Shown: positions 17,011 to 26,695, counted from the first letter of the stretch. The stretch: DNA of 64,000 bases from Litoreibacter meonggei (GCF_003663885.1 NZ_RCCE01000001.1:434001-498000), one strand, 5' to 3'. Numbers and translations are program-made. Notes: generated from the letters alone by a model not told the origin.

Positions 17011-18095
17011 GCTCCATCATCTCGCTTTCCGGCATTCAGAAATACTATGGCGACTACCACGCCTTGCGCGGCATCGACCTAGAGATAAAGCAAGGCGAGT
17101 TCTTCTCGCTGCTCGGCCCCTCCGGCTGCGGCAAGACCACGCTGCTGCGGGTGATTGCCGGATTCGAGGACGTGTCCGAGGGGGTATTGCTCCTTGACGG
17201 TGCCGACATGGCTCGCGTGCCTGCGAACAAACGCCCGACCAATATGGTGTTCCAAAGCTACGCCATCTTCCCGCATTTGACTGTTGGCCAGAACGTGGCC
17301 TTCGGTCTGCGCAAGAAGGGGCTGTCCAAGGACGACATGGCCAAGGCCGCGGCGGAGGCGTTGGAGATGGTCGGCCTCGCGGGCTATGGCGACCGGGCAG
17401 CGCATGCGCTGTCGGGCGGGCAGCGGCAACGGGTGGCGCTGGCGCGTGCGTTGGTGCTGAAACCCAAAGTGCTGCTGCTGGACGAGCCGCTCTCTGCGCT
17501 CGACAAAAAGATGCGCGAGCAGATGCAGGGCGAACTGCGCCGCTTGCAACGCCAAGTGGGCATCACCTTCATTCTGGTCACCCACGACCAAGAAGAAGCG
17601 CTGATTATGTCGGACCGTATCGCCGTGATGTTCGAGGGCGAGATCGCACAAATGGCTTCCCCGCAAGAGTTATACCGCCGCCCCGCGACCCGCCGCGTGG
17701 GCGAGTTCATCGGGGTCATGAACTTCCTGGAGGCCAAGCAAACCGCCGCCTCCGAAAAAACCATCAGTTTCGATGTCGAAGGGCTTGGTGCGGCTGAAAT
17801 CAGGATCGACCAATTCCCCGAAGGTGCACGCGCCTCTGCCGATGTGGTGGGGCTGCGCCCCGAGGCATTGTCGATCCTGTTCGAGGGGCAAAAATCCACA
17901 GGCCGTGTGGCGGACGCCACCGTTCAAGACCTCGCCTATTACGGCGACATGACCTATTACGAGGTGACGCTGGAAGGCTCGTCAACGCCCGTCACCATTT
18001 CCATGAAGAACCTGATCTCCCGCCCCGTGCTGGAGCGTGGCACAAAAACACGGGTTCAGTGGGACGAGCGGTCGCTGGTGATCTTCGCCGCTTGA
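17007..18095 (+). CDS. ABC transporter ATP-binding protein, PotA-like
   Basis: 362 aa. Walker A GPSGCGKT at residues 37-44, signature LSGGQRQR, Walker B VLLLDEP, and a switch His in LVTHDQEEA are intact. The C-terminal ~100 residues form the TOBE regulatory domain found in PotA and related importers. The start is GTG, overlapping the permease stop as GTGA. It energises uptake by the two permeases; the periplasmic binding protein is presumably encoded elsewhere. Assignment to the polyamine class rests on the permeases and overall resemblance. Confidence 0.92.
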   Translation: MSSIISLSGIQKYYGDYHALRGIDLEIKQGEFFSLLGPSGCGKTTLLRVIAGFEDVSEGVLLLDGADMARVPANKRPTNMVFQSYAIFPHLTVGQNVAFGLRKKGLSKDDMAKAAAEALEMVGLAGYGDRAAHALSGGQRQRVALARALVLKPKVLLLDEPLSALDKKMREQMQGELRRLQRQVGITFILVTHDQEEALIMSDRIAVMFEGEIAQMASPQELYRRPATRRVGEFIGVMNFLEAKQTAASEKTISFDVEGLGAAEIRIDQFPEGARASADVVGLRPEALSILFEGQKSTGRVADATVQDLAYYGDMTYYEVTLEGSSTPVTISMKNLISRPVLERGTKTRVQWDERSLVIFAA

Positions 18096-18183
18096 CCTTC
18101 GCGCATTAGGCCGCCATTTACCCCCTACACATAACCCGCAACCGGGCGTTCCGTGGGCGCCAAACTGACGAGGAGCCTATACA

Positions 18184-20130
18184 ATGGCCTCAATCTCCCT
18201 GACATTTCCTGACGGCAATTCGCGCGACTATGACGCGGGCGTAACGCCTGCCGAGGTCGCCGCTTCCATCGCATCGTCGCTGGCCAAGAAGGCCATTTCT
18301 GCGACTGTGGACGGCGCGCACTACGACCTGCAATGGCCGATCAATGCCGACGCCTCCATCGCGATCAACACCATGAAAGACGAGGCCCCTGCGCTGGAGC
18401 TGATCCGCCACGATCTGGCGCATATTATGGCCCGCGCGGTGCAAGAGCTGTGGCCTGACGTGCAAGTCACCATCGGCCCCGTGATCAAGGACGGCTGGTA
18501 TTACGACTTCAACCGCGCGGAGCCTTTCGTGCCCGAAGACCTTGCCGCCATCGAGAAGAAGATGCGCGAGATCATCAACAAGCGCGACGCCGTGCGCACC
18601 GAAGTCTGGGACCGTGCCCGCGCGATCAAGCATTACGAAGACAAGGGCGAGCCCTACAAAGTCGAGCTGATCGAAAGCATCCCCGGCGACGAGCCTCTGC
18701 GCATGTATTGGCATGGCGACTGGCAGGATCTGTGCCGCGGTCCGCACTTGCAGAACACCGGCCAAGTGCCTGGGGATGCGTGGAAACTCATGTCCATCGC
18801 TGGTGCATATTGGCGCGGCGACAGCGACCGCGCACAGTTGCAGCGCATCTATGGCGTGGCGTTCCAGAACAAGGAAAAGCTGAAGGAACACCTGCACTTC
18901 CTTGAGGAAGCCGAGAAGCGCGACCACCGCAAACTGGGCCGCGAAATGGACCTCTATCACATGCAGGAAGAGGCCCCCGGTCAGGTGTTCTGGCACCCCA
19001 ACGGCTGGACCATCTACACCACATTGCAGGACTACATGCGCCGCAAGCAACGCGCGGGTGGCTATGTTGAGATCAACACGCCTCAGGTTGTCGACCGTAA
19101 ACTTTGGGAAGCCTCAGGCCACTGGGATAAGTATCAGGAGCATATGTTCATCGTCGAAGTAGACGAGGATCACGCCCGCGAAAAATCCGTAAACGCGCTG
19201 AAGCCGATGAACTGCCCCTGCCATGTGCAGGTCTATAACCAAGGGCTAAAATCCTACCGCGACCTGCCCTTGCGCATGGCCGAATTCGGCTCGTGCAGCC
19301 GGTATGAGCCCTCCGGCGCGCTCCACGGGATCATGCGGGTGCGCGGCTTCACCCAAGACGACGCGCATATTTTCTGCACGGAAGAGCAGATCGAAGCCGA
19401 ATGCGCCCGCTTCATCGAATTCCTTGCCTCGGTCTATAAAGACCTTGGGTTCGAGAAGTTCGAGATCATGTTCGCCACCCGCCCCGAAAAACGGGTTGGC
19501 ACGGAAGAGTCTTGGGATCACGTTGAAAATGCTTTGGAAAACGCAATCAAAGCCACCGGTAACGCCTACACGCTGGACCCCGGCGAAGGCGCGTTTTATG
19601 GCCCAAAGCTGGACTTCAAACTGACCGACGCCATTGGCCGAGAATGGCAATGTGGCACATTCCAAGTGGACCCGAACTTGCCGGAACGCCTTGATGCCAA
19701 CTATGTTGGCGAGGACGGGGCCAAGCACCGGCCCTACATGCTGCACCGTGCGACGCTCGGGTCTTTCGAGCGATTTATCGGAATCCTGATCGAGAACTCC
19801 GCTGGGAAATTGCCCTTCTGGTTGGCGCCGCGTCAGGTGGTTGTGGCCTCCATCGTGTCAGATGCGGACGCCTATGTTCTTGAAACCGTTGAGAAACTGA
19901 AAGCTGCTGGTATCCGTGCCGAGGCGGATATTCGCAACGAGAAGATCAACTACAAGGTGCGCGAGCATTCGGTTGGCAAGGTTCCGGTCATCCTCGCAGT
20001 CGGCAAGAAAGAGGTCGAGGACGGCACGGTTACGCTGCGGCGTCTGGGCGAAAAGCAAACCTCCGTCGTGGCGACGGATGGGCTGATTGCCGACCTGAAG
20101 GCCGAGGCCTGCCCGCCTGATCTTAAGTAA
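18184..20130 (+). CDS. thrS: Threonyl-tRNA synthetase
   Basis: 648 aa, full length. Domain order is TGS (1-60), the tRNA-SAD editing domain (with [10 protein letters not shown] and CRGPHL), the class II catalytic core ([11 protein letters not shown] with the zinc Cys, [15 protein letters not shown] motif 2, [13 protein letters not shown] motif 3) and the anticodon-binding domain ([13 protein letters not shown] to the end). It charges tRNA-Thr in the cytoplasm and edits Ser-tRNA-Thr. GAGGAGCC lies before the ATG. I see no T-box or attenuator in the 88-bp leader. Confidence 0.97.
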   Translation: MASISLTFPDGNSRDYDAGVTPAEVAASIASSLAKKAISATVDGAHYDLQWPINADASIAINTMKDEAPALELIRHDLAHIMARAVQELWPDVQVTIGPVIKDGWYYDFNRAEPFVPEDLAAIEKKMREIINKRDAVRTEVWDRARAIKHYEDKGEPYKVELIESIPGDEPLRMYWHGDWQDLCRGPHLQNTGQVPGDAWKLMSIAGAYWRGDSDRAQLQRIYGVAFQNKEKLKEHLHFLEEAEKRDHRKLGREMDLYHMQEEAPGQVFWHPNGWTIYTTLQDYMRRKQRAGGYVEINTPQVVDRKLWEASGHWDKYQEHMFIVEVDEDHAREKSVNALKPMNCPCHVQVYNQGLKSYRDLPLRMAEFGSCSRYEPSGALHGIMRVRGFTQDDAHIFCTEEQIEAECARFIEFLASVYKDLGFEKFEIMFATRPEKRVGTEESWDHVENALENAIKATGNAYTLDPGEGAFYGPKLDFKLTDAIGREWQCGTFQVDPNLPERLDANYVGEDGAKHRPYMLHRATLGSFERFIGILIENSAGKLPFWLAPRQVVVASIVSDADAYVLETVEKLKAAGIRAEADIRNEKINYKVREHSVGKVPVILAVGKKEVEDGTVTLRRLGEKQTSVVATDGLIADLKAEACPPDLK

Positions 20131-20431
20131 GCGCGGCCTGTACGTCCTTGCCCCAGCCCAAGTAAAGCGTCCCGTTATCAATCACGGGGCGCTTCATCAG
20201 GGTTGGGTGTGCCGCGAGTTGGTCCAGCGGGTCTGCGGCGCGCTCGGCTTCCGTCATGCCGCGCCACGTGGTGGAGCGGGTGTTGACCAGATCGGCCCCG
20301 AACGCGTCCAGAAATCGCTGCAACTCGGCGCGGTCCAAAGGGGTCGCACGGACGTCGATGAACTGCGCATCCGGCAGGGCTTTCAGCGCCTTGCGGCAGG
20401 TGTCGCAGGTCTTGATGCCATAGAGTTTCAT
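20123..20431 (-). CDS. ArsC/Spx-family thioredoxin-fold protein (YffB-like)
   Basis: 102 aa thioredoxin-like protein. KTCDTCRKA near residue 8 contains a CxxC, followed by the ArsC-type [12 protein letters not shown] region and a late RPVI cis-Pro motif. The conserved Arg trio of true arsenate reductases is not clearly complete, so a thiol reductase role such as YffB is more likely than arsenate detoxification, and no arsenic genes lie nearby. It converges with thrS, overlapping its end by 8 bases. Confidence 0.85.
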   Translation of the reverse strand: MKLYGIKTCDTCRKALKALPDAQFIDVRATPLDRAELQRFLDAFGADLVNTRSTTWRGMTEAERAADPLDQLAAHPTLMKRPVIDNGTLYLGWGKDVQAALT

Positions 20432-20716
20432 GCGGTTTTCCCTTCTGATTCCTTAGGTTTTATGGGGTTTGTCACAAAAATTGTCCAGAATTCGCCGATC
20501 TGAAATGTTTGAAGATCAAAGACTTACCTAACGTAACTTCGCCGAAAACGGGGGCATTAACTTCTGTCATTGAAGTTTCAAAAACCTTGCCTAATCTATT
20601 GATTGTGAGACAGACTTTAGTTTCGGCCTACTTCTACGGATGCAGACGCCTAACTTGAAGACACTGCTGCACCACCCCGTCGCATACCGCGGACGGAGAC
20701 TAGAAGGAGACACGGA

Positions 20717-20926
20717 ATGGCCACTGGCACCGTAAAATGGTTCAACACCACCAAAGGCTTCGGCTTTATTGCACCTGACGATGGCGGCAAGGACGTCTTC
20801 GTCCATATTTCCGCGGTCGAGCGCGCTGGTCTGACCGGCCTGCGCGACGATCAGAAGGTTCAGTACGAAATGATCGAAGGGCGCGATGGGCGGGCTTCGG
20901 CTGGGGATTTGGTTGCCCTAGACTAG
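20717..20926 (+). CDS. Cold-shock protein CspA family
   Basis: 69 aa, a single cold-shock domain. GTVKWFNTTKGFGFI is RNP-1 and DVFVHISAV is RNP-2. Binds single-stranded nucleic acid and acts as an RNA chaperone. AGGAG lies 7 bases before the ATG. Upstream are 285 bp without another gene (20432-20716), in which I see no protein frame or strong consensus promoter; a long structured leader is usual for cold-shock genes. A terminator follows directly. Confidence 0.95.
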   Translation: MATGTVKWFNTTKGFGFIAPDDGGKDVFVHISAVERAGLTGLRDDQKVQYEMIEGRDGRASAGDLVALD

Positions 20927-20940
20927 GTTGCTAAAGCGTT

Positions 20941-20965
20941 AAAGATCGCCGCCGGGGCGGTCTTT
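20941..20965 (+). terminator. Terminator after the cold-shock gene
   Basis: AAAGATCGCC (20941-20950) pairs with GGCGGTCTTT (20956-20965), ten base pairs with one wobble and a 5-base loop, 15 bases past the stop. TCTTTATTT follows. The A-run on the other side could let it also serve the convergent VPLPA-CTERM gene. Confidence 0.75.
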
Positions 20966-20967
20966 AT

Positions 20968-21600
20968 TTACCTTGGCTTGCGGCGTCGGCGGGATGCACC
21001 TGCGGCGCCCAACAAGATCACTCCGCCCCCCAGAAGTACGAGGCTTGGCGGTACGGGCACCACGCCCAGCGCGGGCAGGCCTGCGACTGAATAGTCCAGA
21101 ATGTCGAACTGAATGTTGCGGATGATAAAGTCGTTGGTCCCGACCCACTCGGCTGCGATGTCGCCGCTAAGGCCTGTGCCGAAGCTCAGGAACGTCCCGC
21201 TGGTGAAGTCGGTGGATTCAAACTCTGCAGCGCCGGTGGCGAAATCCAGAAGCTCGAAATCGAAGAAATCCGTGTATAGGCAATCGTAGCCACCAAACTG
21301 GCAAGCGACTGAATTGGCTGTGTTATACCGGCTCCCGAAGGTCAAGTCGAGCGTGAGCAACCCGCCGACTACATCGCCGTTGGACAGCCCGAAATAGGGC
21401 GTCTTGGCTGCACTGGGTGGCTCGATTGGCGGGTTGACGCCGCCGAAGGGGATATCGTCGGTCAGCTGCGTAATTTCGGCAGAAAAATCATAGCTTAGCG
21501 CGACGGTCTGGCCGATCAGGCTGGCGGGGACCGGTGCGGCGCAGAGTGGTGCGGATGTCAGGGCGCAGAGGGTAAGAATTTGGGGATAAAAATGCTTCAT
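20968..21600 (-). CDS. VPLPA/PEP-CTERM-type secreted protein
   Basis: 210 aa. A signal peptide (residues 1-22, ending APLCAAP) and a C-terminal sorting signal: VVPVPPSLVLLGGG, a hydrophobic helix, then an Arg-rich tail (ASRRRRKPR). This tripartite end is the VPLPA-CTERM variant recognised by exosortase-like enzymes in Rhodobacterales. The middle is beta-rich, acidic and low in Lys, with no known domain. The ATG at 21600 has AGGTG 6-8 bases upstream, better than the GTG at 21609. Likely exported and processed at the envelope; no exosortase gene is in the window. Confidence 0.85.
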   Translation of the reverse strand: MKHFYPQILTLCALTSAPLCAAPVPASLIGQTVALSYDFSAEITQLTDDIPFGGVNPPIEPPSAAKTPYFGLSNGDVVGGLLTLDLTFGSRYNTANSVACQFGGYDCLYTDFFDFELLDFATGAAEFESTDFTSGTFLSFGTGLSGDIAAEWVGTNDFIIRNIQFDILDYSVAGLPALGVVPVPPSLVLLGGGVILLGAAGASRRRRKPR

Positions 21601-21861
21601 GATAGCCACCTAAATTGAGGGATCAGTGGCATGATTGGACGGGAGAGCCGCGCCGTTGTCAAAACCACGCAGGCGGCAAATTGCCAGTTCTCTGGCGGAA
21701 AATTGCCCATAGGCGATCTTTGGGAGGGTCGGGTAGAGATTAAGGGACAGTTAATCCCCGCCCCGCCAGCGCGCGTTCTGGCCGGTTTTGCCCCGATTAT
21801 CTGCCGTCGGCACAGCGTCGGCATTGCGTCGGCAAACTGTCGGACACTATGAGCGGCGCGT

Positions 21862-22221
21862 TCAGCGGTGGAAGCCCGCAAGCATGTCCATGTAAGTCGC
21901 TCCAAACGGGGCGAGCGCCTCGCGCACAGTGGCATCGGCCGGCCCATAGACGGTGAAGCGTGTGGGGGCAAAGGCGGCGAGGAAGCGGCCTGCGAACTTA
22001 TCGCCGAAATTGCCCAGATGGGTCATTACGGCGGCGTTGTCGGCGTAGCGTTCCAGCACCGTGACCTTGGAGCCGTCATCATTGGTGAAATATTCGTAAT
22101 GCAGCGCGCCGGGTTCGTCGGCTTTGGTGGCCGAGACCATCTCTTTGAGGAGCGCGCCAACTTGCCCCACTTGGCCGTCCTGCACGTCCATCTCCAGCAC
22201 CCATTCGATTACGTCGCTCAT
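21862..22221 (-). CDS. Antibiotic biosynthesis monooxygenase (ABM)-fold protein
   Basis: 119 aa. The pattern VGALLKEMVSATKADEPGALHYEYFTNDD followed by VLERYADNAAVMTHL is the dimeric alpha/beta-barrel ABM fold of YgiN-like quinol monooxygenases. Such small proteins often act on quinones or are uncharacterised. It is alone on the minus strand. The 145 bp upstream (22222-22366) carries a 7-bp dyad GTACGAT-N5-ATCGTAC without a T-tract and nothing else recognised. Confidence 0.85.
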   Translation of the reverse strand: MSDVIEWVLEMDVQDGQVGQVGALLKEMVSATKADEPGALHYEYFTNDDGSKVTVLERYADNAAVMTHLGNFGDKFAGRFLAAFAPTRFTVYGPADATVREALAPFGATYMDMLAGFHR

Positions 22222-22366
22222 TGATCCGTCCTCCCAAGGAATGATGCGAGGGAGGCTAGCAGGGTGTGGGGAGGTTTACCTAGGGGAATGTGATTGGGGA
22301 AGCTACGCAGCGCCCATCCCGTAGGGGCGGTTCGGGCGCGGTACGATATTTGATCGTACGAATTAA

Positions 22367-23185
22367 TCAGCTATCTTCCTCTGAAGCTGTATATCCGATT
22401 TTTGGCGGCAGCTCTGACATCGCGTAGTGGACGAATTGTTGACCTAAGGCAGTCAGTTCATACCCTTCCTCTCGGTCAAATGCAGAAACCATTGTGCTGC
22501 CACCACTCCCTTTGGGACGGGGTTTCTTCTTGATGAAATTTCCCCTGTAGTCGGTTTCTCTGTGCTGGCGAATAATAGACCCCATCGAAAGATCGCGGAT
22601 CAAGAGCTTAAACAGATCTGCATCAGCTGAATCTTCCGGTACGCGATCACGGCCGACTTTGTCCCAGATGGCTCCTCGGGAAACGCCGTCAGAGTTGTAG
22701 ATTGCCGCGATAACTTCGAAATGAAATGGAGAGTATAGGCCCAGCCAGTCTATGAATAGACGGACTACATCGTCACTCGAAACGGACGAGGCAGCGGCAT
22801 TAGAAAGCAGGTTTCTCAATAGTATTCTTTTGTCTTCGCTCTCGGCTGCTGGCCACTCGCGAAAACTCTTCTTTACTAAGCTCTGAAAGGAAGTTGACGT
22901 AATGCGATCTGATATTTTCTGATCATGGAGATCAAGTCTCGCTGTGATTTCAATGATCGTTTTTTCTTTTTCACGAATTTCATCGTGAAGCATATCGATC
23001 CAATTTTTGAGAAATTCGTTTGCTTTTGCTTCCTCTTGTTCTCCCCAATAGCCCGCAGCCGCAGAGAACAGGCCGCCAGCAAATGGAACCGCTCCTAAGG
23101 AATTGAGCACAGCCCGACCAGCCTTTCCTCGTCCCGAAGTGGGAAGGTTTTCTGGTAAGTCTAGGTCTTGATCCTCGTCGCTCAA
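22367..23185 (-). CDS. Unknown protein translationally coupled to thyX
   Basis: 272 aa, not recognised. It begins at TTG 23185, overlapping the thyX stop (TTGA). Residues about 25-50 are Gly/Ala-rich ([27 protein letters not shown]), like a short amphipathic or membrane-active segment; then comes a charged coiled-coil-like helix ([21 protein letters not shown]), a helical middle with [12 protein letters not shown], and a winged-helix-like C-terminus ([14 protein letters not shown]). Base composition is more AT-rich than its neighbours, suggesting acquisition. The mix of a membrane-active-looking part and sensor-like domains is seen in some defence proteins, but I claim no function. Confidence 0.75.
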   Translation of the reverse strand: MSDEDQDLDLPENLPTSGRGKAGRAVLNSLGAVPFAGGLFSAAAGYWGEQEEAKANEFLKNWIDMLHDEIREKEKTIIEITARLDLHDQKISDRITSTSFQSLVKKSFREWPAAESEDKRILLRNLLSNAAASSVSSDDVVRLFIDWLGLYSPFHFEVIAAIYNSDGVSRGAIWDKVGRDRVPEDSADADLFKLLIRDLSMGSIIRQHRETDYRGNFIKKKPRPKGSGGSTMVSAFDREEGYELTALGQQFVHYAMSELPPKIGYTASEEDS

Positions 23186-24090
23186 GCTTCAACAACCCCC
23201 TGAAACTCCCGCCACTCCCCCTTGGACATGCCGGAAGTTTCCTGTGTGACCTCCTCGCCCTTGAGCATCCGGCGGACGCAGTCGACGGCTTTGCCGCTGA
23301 GTTGCGCGCCGCCCAAGCGGTAGTCCTCGAAGGCGGAGTATGCGGCGGGGACCCAATCGGCGACGATGTTACAAATCGCGTCGGCGTAAACCCTTATTTC
23401 ATATTGTGCATGGCTATCTGCACGCAGGCGCAAGAAGTGAAACAGATTGTGGAGGTCCACCTTCCAGTACCATTGAGTGTAGATGTTAGCAGGCAGGTTC
23501 ATGCGGGCCAGCTCGCGGGCGAGACCGTCTTGGCCGTCGTCGGAGATCATCGCCTCGTAGTTGTCGTAAGCGCGCGTGCTGTCGGCCTTGAGGATTTCGA
23601 GGACGCGGGCGGCCTCCTCCCCTTCGAGGATTTTGCCGCGGCCTTGGTTGTTCACCACGCTTTGCGCGTTGATATGCTCGGGCGCGGGAATGTAGAACTC
23701 GCGGTCGAGGATCGAATAGCGGGCGGAGTATTCGTTGACGTTGGCCGTCCGGTGGCGGATCCACTGGCGGGCGACGAAGACGGGCAGTTTGACGTGCAGC
23801 TTGATCTCGCACATCTCGAAGGGCGTCGAGTGCCAGTGGCGCATCAGGTAGCGGATCAGGCCTTCATCGTTTTGCACGGACTTGGTGCCCTTGCCGTAGG
23901 AGACGCGGGCGGCTTGGCAGATGGCTGAATCGTCGCCCATATAGTCGATGACGCGGATGAAGCCGTGGTCGAGCACCTCGTGGGCCGTGTAGAGATGCGC
24001 CTCCATCCCCGGCACGGTGGCACGCATGGTGGTGTTCTGCTGGGACCGCGCGTCGGCGATTTCCTGAGCTTGATCTGGGGAAATGGGCAT
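23182..24090 (-). CDS. thyX: Flavin-dependent thymidylate synthase ThyX
   Basis: 302 aa. The diagnostic ThyX motif RHR-X7-S is present at residues 112-122 ([11 protein letters not shown]). The enzyme makes dTMP from dUMP with FAD, NADPH and methylene-tetrahydrofolate. [22 protein letters not shown] is the second conserved block. No thyA is in the window. The upstream region (24091-24340) holds a perfect DnaA box. It leads a two-gene unit with the unknown gene at 23185. Confidence 0.96.
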   Translation of the reverse strand: MPISPDQAQEIADARSQQNTTMRATVPGMEAHLYTAHEVLDHGFIRVIDYMGDDSAICQAARVSYGKGTKSVQNDEGLIRYLMRHWHSTPFEMCEIKLHVKLPVFVARQWIRHRTANVNEYSARYSILDREFYIPAPEHINAQSVVNNQGRGKILEGEEAARVLEILKADSTRAYDNYEAMISDDGQDGLARELARMNLPANIYTQWYWKVDLHNLFHFLRLRADSHAQYEIRVYADAICNIVADWVPAAYSAFEDYRLGGAQLSGKAVDCVRRMLKGEEVTQETSGMSKGEWREFQGVVEA

Positions 24091-24174
24091 TGCGGCTCTC
24101 CGGCGTAAGGGGATTCGTGGGTTGAGGCCACATATTGCGTCACAAGGGGGCTTCGCATCAAGATGATGTTAGCG

Positions 24175-24183
24175 TTATCCACA
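24175..24183 (+). promoter_or_regulatory. Consensus DnaA box
   Basis: TTATCCACA is an exact match to the high-affinity DnaA box. It lies 85 bp upstream of thyX in the 250-bp divergent region shared with the surface-lipoprotein gene. A single box is not an origin; it could tie dTMP synthesis to replication or be chance. Confidence 0.4.
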
Positions 24184-24264
24184 GGGTAATCCCAATTCAC
24201 CCCCCGATCTGGCGATTGTTTAGCAACACTCCACAATTTCACCCCCTACCCCCAAGCTGCGCCG

Positions 24265-24293
24265 TTGACTTTTGGTCGCCACCAACGGATTTT
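24265..24293 (+). promoter_or_regulatory. Possible promoter of the lipoprotein-Slam operon
   Basis: TTGACT at 24265-24270 is a good -35, and 17 bases later GATTTT (24288-24293) is a weak -10. The predicted start of transcription would be about 40 bases before the lipoprotein ATG. Low confidence because the -10 is poor. Confidence 0.3.
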
Positions 24294-24340
24294 CTGTCAA
24301 AACGCGCCGAGGGCGCATATTCGGGCAGTGAGATATAGCT

Positions 24341-25309
24341 ATGATCCTTAAATCCGCCGTGAAGGCCCTTGGTCTCCTTTCCATCTCCGCGCTGATCGCT
24401 TGTGGCGGCTCTGGATCCAACCCGCTGACGGGGGGAGCGGCGGATGACGGCGTGATCACCGATCCGGGCACCGACCCCAGCACCACCGACGCCGCGTTCT
24501 TGTTCGACTCCGGCAAAAACCTTGTGGCCAACAGCTTTATATTCACCCCCGGCACCACGCCGGGAACCGGCACGATCTCCATCAACAACCTGCCCTTTGA
24601 CGGTGTAAGCTCCCAAGGCGGCGCGTATACCCCGCGCGCAGGTGTCACCCTGCCGAGCGGCGAAGTTTACCAAAACACCCCGAGCAGCGCCGCAGAAGAC
24701 CCCTATTTCGCGGTGGTCCTGACCTCGCCCAACGGCACGGGCGCCCTTGTCGGTGCTGTGGCCACCAACGTTTATGCCGGTTCCGGCTATGGCGGTGCTT
24801 ATGCCAGCCGGACCAGTCGCGGCCTGCCCGCCACGCGCCCACAGGCCTACATTTATAACGGCTCATACAACGGCATCCGCGTGCTCCGTCAGGCCGTTGC
24901 CGGATCGCCCAACAATACCATCCAGCTAACCACCGGCAATGCGCAGGTAAACATCGACCTTCAGGACTTCGACTCAGGCTCTATTCGCGGCCTTGTGACC
25001 GGTCGCCGGCTATATGATCTGAACGGCAACTTCATCTCCAATATGGACTCGTTCGAGTTGGTTATTGCCGACTTGGATCCGGTGACATTGACAACCATCG
25101 ACGGTGTGACCAACACGGCCAATTCCACGGGTCTTCGTGCCCAAACCGGTACGTGGACGGGCCTTGTGTCCGGCCCGAATGGTGAGGAAGTGGTTGGGTT
25201 CGTGCTGCTGGAAGGCAGCATCTCGGACCGCGATCCGAGCTTCGACACCAACCTCGCAAACCCGGTCGTCACAGGACGCGAAACCGGCGGCTTTATCGCG
25301 ACCCGATGA
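24341..25309 (+). CDS. Surface lipoprotein with TbpB-like beta-barrel C-terminus (Slam cargo)
   Basis: 322 aa. A lipoprotein signal ends in the lipobox LIAC with Cys at residue 21; the +2 residue is Gly, which does not block transport to the outer membrane. A Gly/Asp/Thr-rich linker follows, then a beta-rich body. The C-terminus (TGTWTGLVSGPNGEEVVGFVLLEG...ETGGFIATR) resembles the 8-stranded barrel of transferrin-binding-protein-B-like Slam substrates. Its stop overlaps the next start (ATGA), and that gene encodes a Slam-type exporter, so this is probably its cargo, displayed on the cell surface. The ligand is unknown. Confidence 0.82.
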   Translation: MILKSAVKALGLLSISALIACGGSGSNPLTGGAADDGVITDPGTDPSTTDAAFLFDSGKNLVANSFIFTPGTTPGTGTISINNLPFDGVSSQGGAYTPRAGVTLPSGEVYQNTPSSAAEDPYFAVVLTSPNGTGALVGAVATNVYAGSGYGGAYASRTSRGLPATRPQAYIYNGSYNGIRVLRQAVAGSPNNTIQLTTGNAQVNIDLQDFDSGSIRGLVTGRRLYDLNGNFISNMDSFELVIADLDPVTLTTIDGVTNTANSTGLRAQTGTWTGLVSGPNGEEVVGFVLLEGSISDRDPSFDTNLANPVVTGRETGGFIATR

Positions 25310-26694
25310 TTGGTGCGGCGAGGCGTAAGACCTTGCCTGCAATGGCAGGGTTAGGCTGCGCAGTTGCGTTTTTCTGCGCTGCGCTTTCACCGGTGAGCGC
25401 ACAAACGCAAATCGACCTCGACGATGCACGGCTACTGGCGTTCAAGCTTGTGGCTGCTGGCCAATATGACACTGCCGCCGAATTATCGCGCACCATATTG
25501 CAGAGCGATCCACGGGATCAGGCGGCCTTGCTGGCTTTAGCACAAGCCGAAAGTGGTGCAGGACGCAACGGAGCAGCCATCAAGGCAGCAAAAGCCGCGT
25601 GGCGGGTATCAGATACCGAAGCGGAGAAATATTCTTCCGCAATTGTTGCGGCACAAGCTTTCAGCACTGATGGCAAACAACAACGTGCGCAATTCTGGCT
25701 CAGACGCGCGGCGCAGAACGCCCCGAACGACACCTTTAAGGCCCGTGCCAAGCGGGACTTCAAATATGTGAAATCGGTCAATCCACTTCAGGTAAATTTG
25801 CGATTTTCGATTACCCCCTCCTCCAACATTAACAACGGCTCAAAATCTGAAACAGTGGAGGTTGCCGGGCTAACCATCGCCTTGCGTGGAGACGCGCGGG
25901 CGTTGTCCGGTATCGAGTACAACGTCGGCGCAAGTCTGTCCTATCAGCTTCCCAAAGTGGGCGCTTGGAACTTAACTGCGTTCACCAGTGTCGATGCCAA
26001 GTATTTCTCTCTTTCGTCAGGAGCGAAATCCTTGGCCCCGACGGTCTCCGGTTCTGATTACGCCTTCCAAGAGATCGAGGCCGGATTGCGGACCTTTCGA
26101 GCAGATGAAGACGGCGAGGCTGCGACTTGGGCCAGCATAAAAGTTGGCGCGAACTGGTATGGCGGCAACGCACTCTCCAACTATCTGGGTGTCGGCATCG
26201 GGCGTCGGATCAAAGCCGGTGCGCGCTCCAGCCTGTCGTTCAGCGCGGATGCAGAGCGTCAGTGGCGTCAGGATTACGATATCCGGTCCGCAAATGTCCT
26301 AAGCCTGTCGGTAACTTGGGCGCATGACCTATCCAAAGGCGGGGTGTTATGGGCAAGGGCCCATGTCAGTGACACCGCGTCCGACTCCATCGTTGTAGCC
26401 CACGACGCCATTGGTGCGACCGTTGGGTACGCCCATGACAAACCCATCTTCGGGGACACCAAGCTGGAGTTGTCTTTGGGTTATCAGGTAAAGAGCTTTG
26501 ATCGCGCCGCTGCGCCCTTCGCGCGACGTGTGGACGACACGGTCAGCGCCTCGGCGACGATGATCTTTAACAACCTCGATTATATGGGGTTCGCGCCCAC
26601 GGCCGAGATCAGCGCCAAGCGCACGACGTCTACACTAAATCAGTTTAGCCTCGACGACCTTGGGGTGAAAATCGGTTTGCGTTCCACGTTCTGA
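25306..26694 (+). CDS. Surface lipoprotein assembly modifier (Slam, DUF560; type XI secretion)
   Basis: 462 aa. A signal peptide (about 1-32, ending SPVSA), an N-terminal alpha-helical TPR-like region (about 37-150, ILQSDPRDQAALLALAQAESGAGR), then about 300 residues of alternating beta strands ending in Phe (KIGLRSTF), as in outer-membrane barrels. This is the architecture of Slam translocons, which move lipoproteins such as TbpB across the outer membrane. Length fits the family (about 480 aa). The coupled upstream gene encodes a matching lipoprotein. Slam identity is read from architecture and context, not a search. Confidence 0.82.
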   Translation: MIGAARRKTLPAMAGLGCAVAFFCAALSPVSAQTQIDLDDARLLAFKLVAAGQYDTAAELSRTILQSDPRDQAALLALAQAESGAGRNGAAIKAAKAAWRVSDTEAEKYSSAIVAAQAFSTDGKQQRAQFWLRRAAQNAPNDTFKARAKRDFKYVKSVNPLQVNLRFSITPSSNINNGSKSETVEVAGLTIALRGDARALSGIEYNVGASLSYQLPKVGAWNLTAFTSVDAKYFSLSSGAKSLAPTVSGSDYAFQEIEAGLRTFRADEDGEAATWASIKVGANWYGGNALSNYLGVGIGRRIKAGARSSLSFSADAERQWRQDYDIRSANVLSLSVTWAHDLSKGGVLWARAHVSDTASDSIVVAHDAIGATVGYAHDKPIFGDTKLELSLGYQVKSFDRAAAPFARRVDDTVSASATMIFNNLDYMGFAPTAEISAKRTTSTLNQFSLDDLGVKIGLRSTF

Positions 26695-26695
26695 C

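Noticed and set aside
22320-22366. GTACGAT-N5-ATCGTAC dyad as a terminator of the thyX-linked gene
   Set aside because: No T-tract follows on the minus strand; a 7-bp stem alone is not enough.
24160-24200. Replication origin at the DnaA box
   Set aside because: Only one box, no AT-rich unwinding region and no dnaA, gidA, hemE or parAB nearby.
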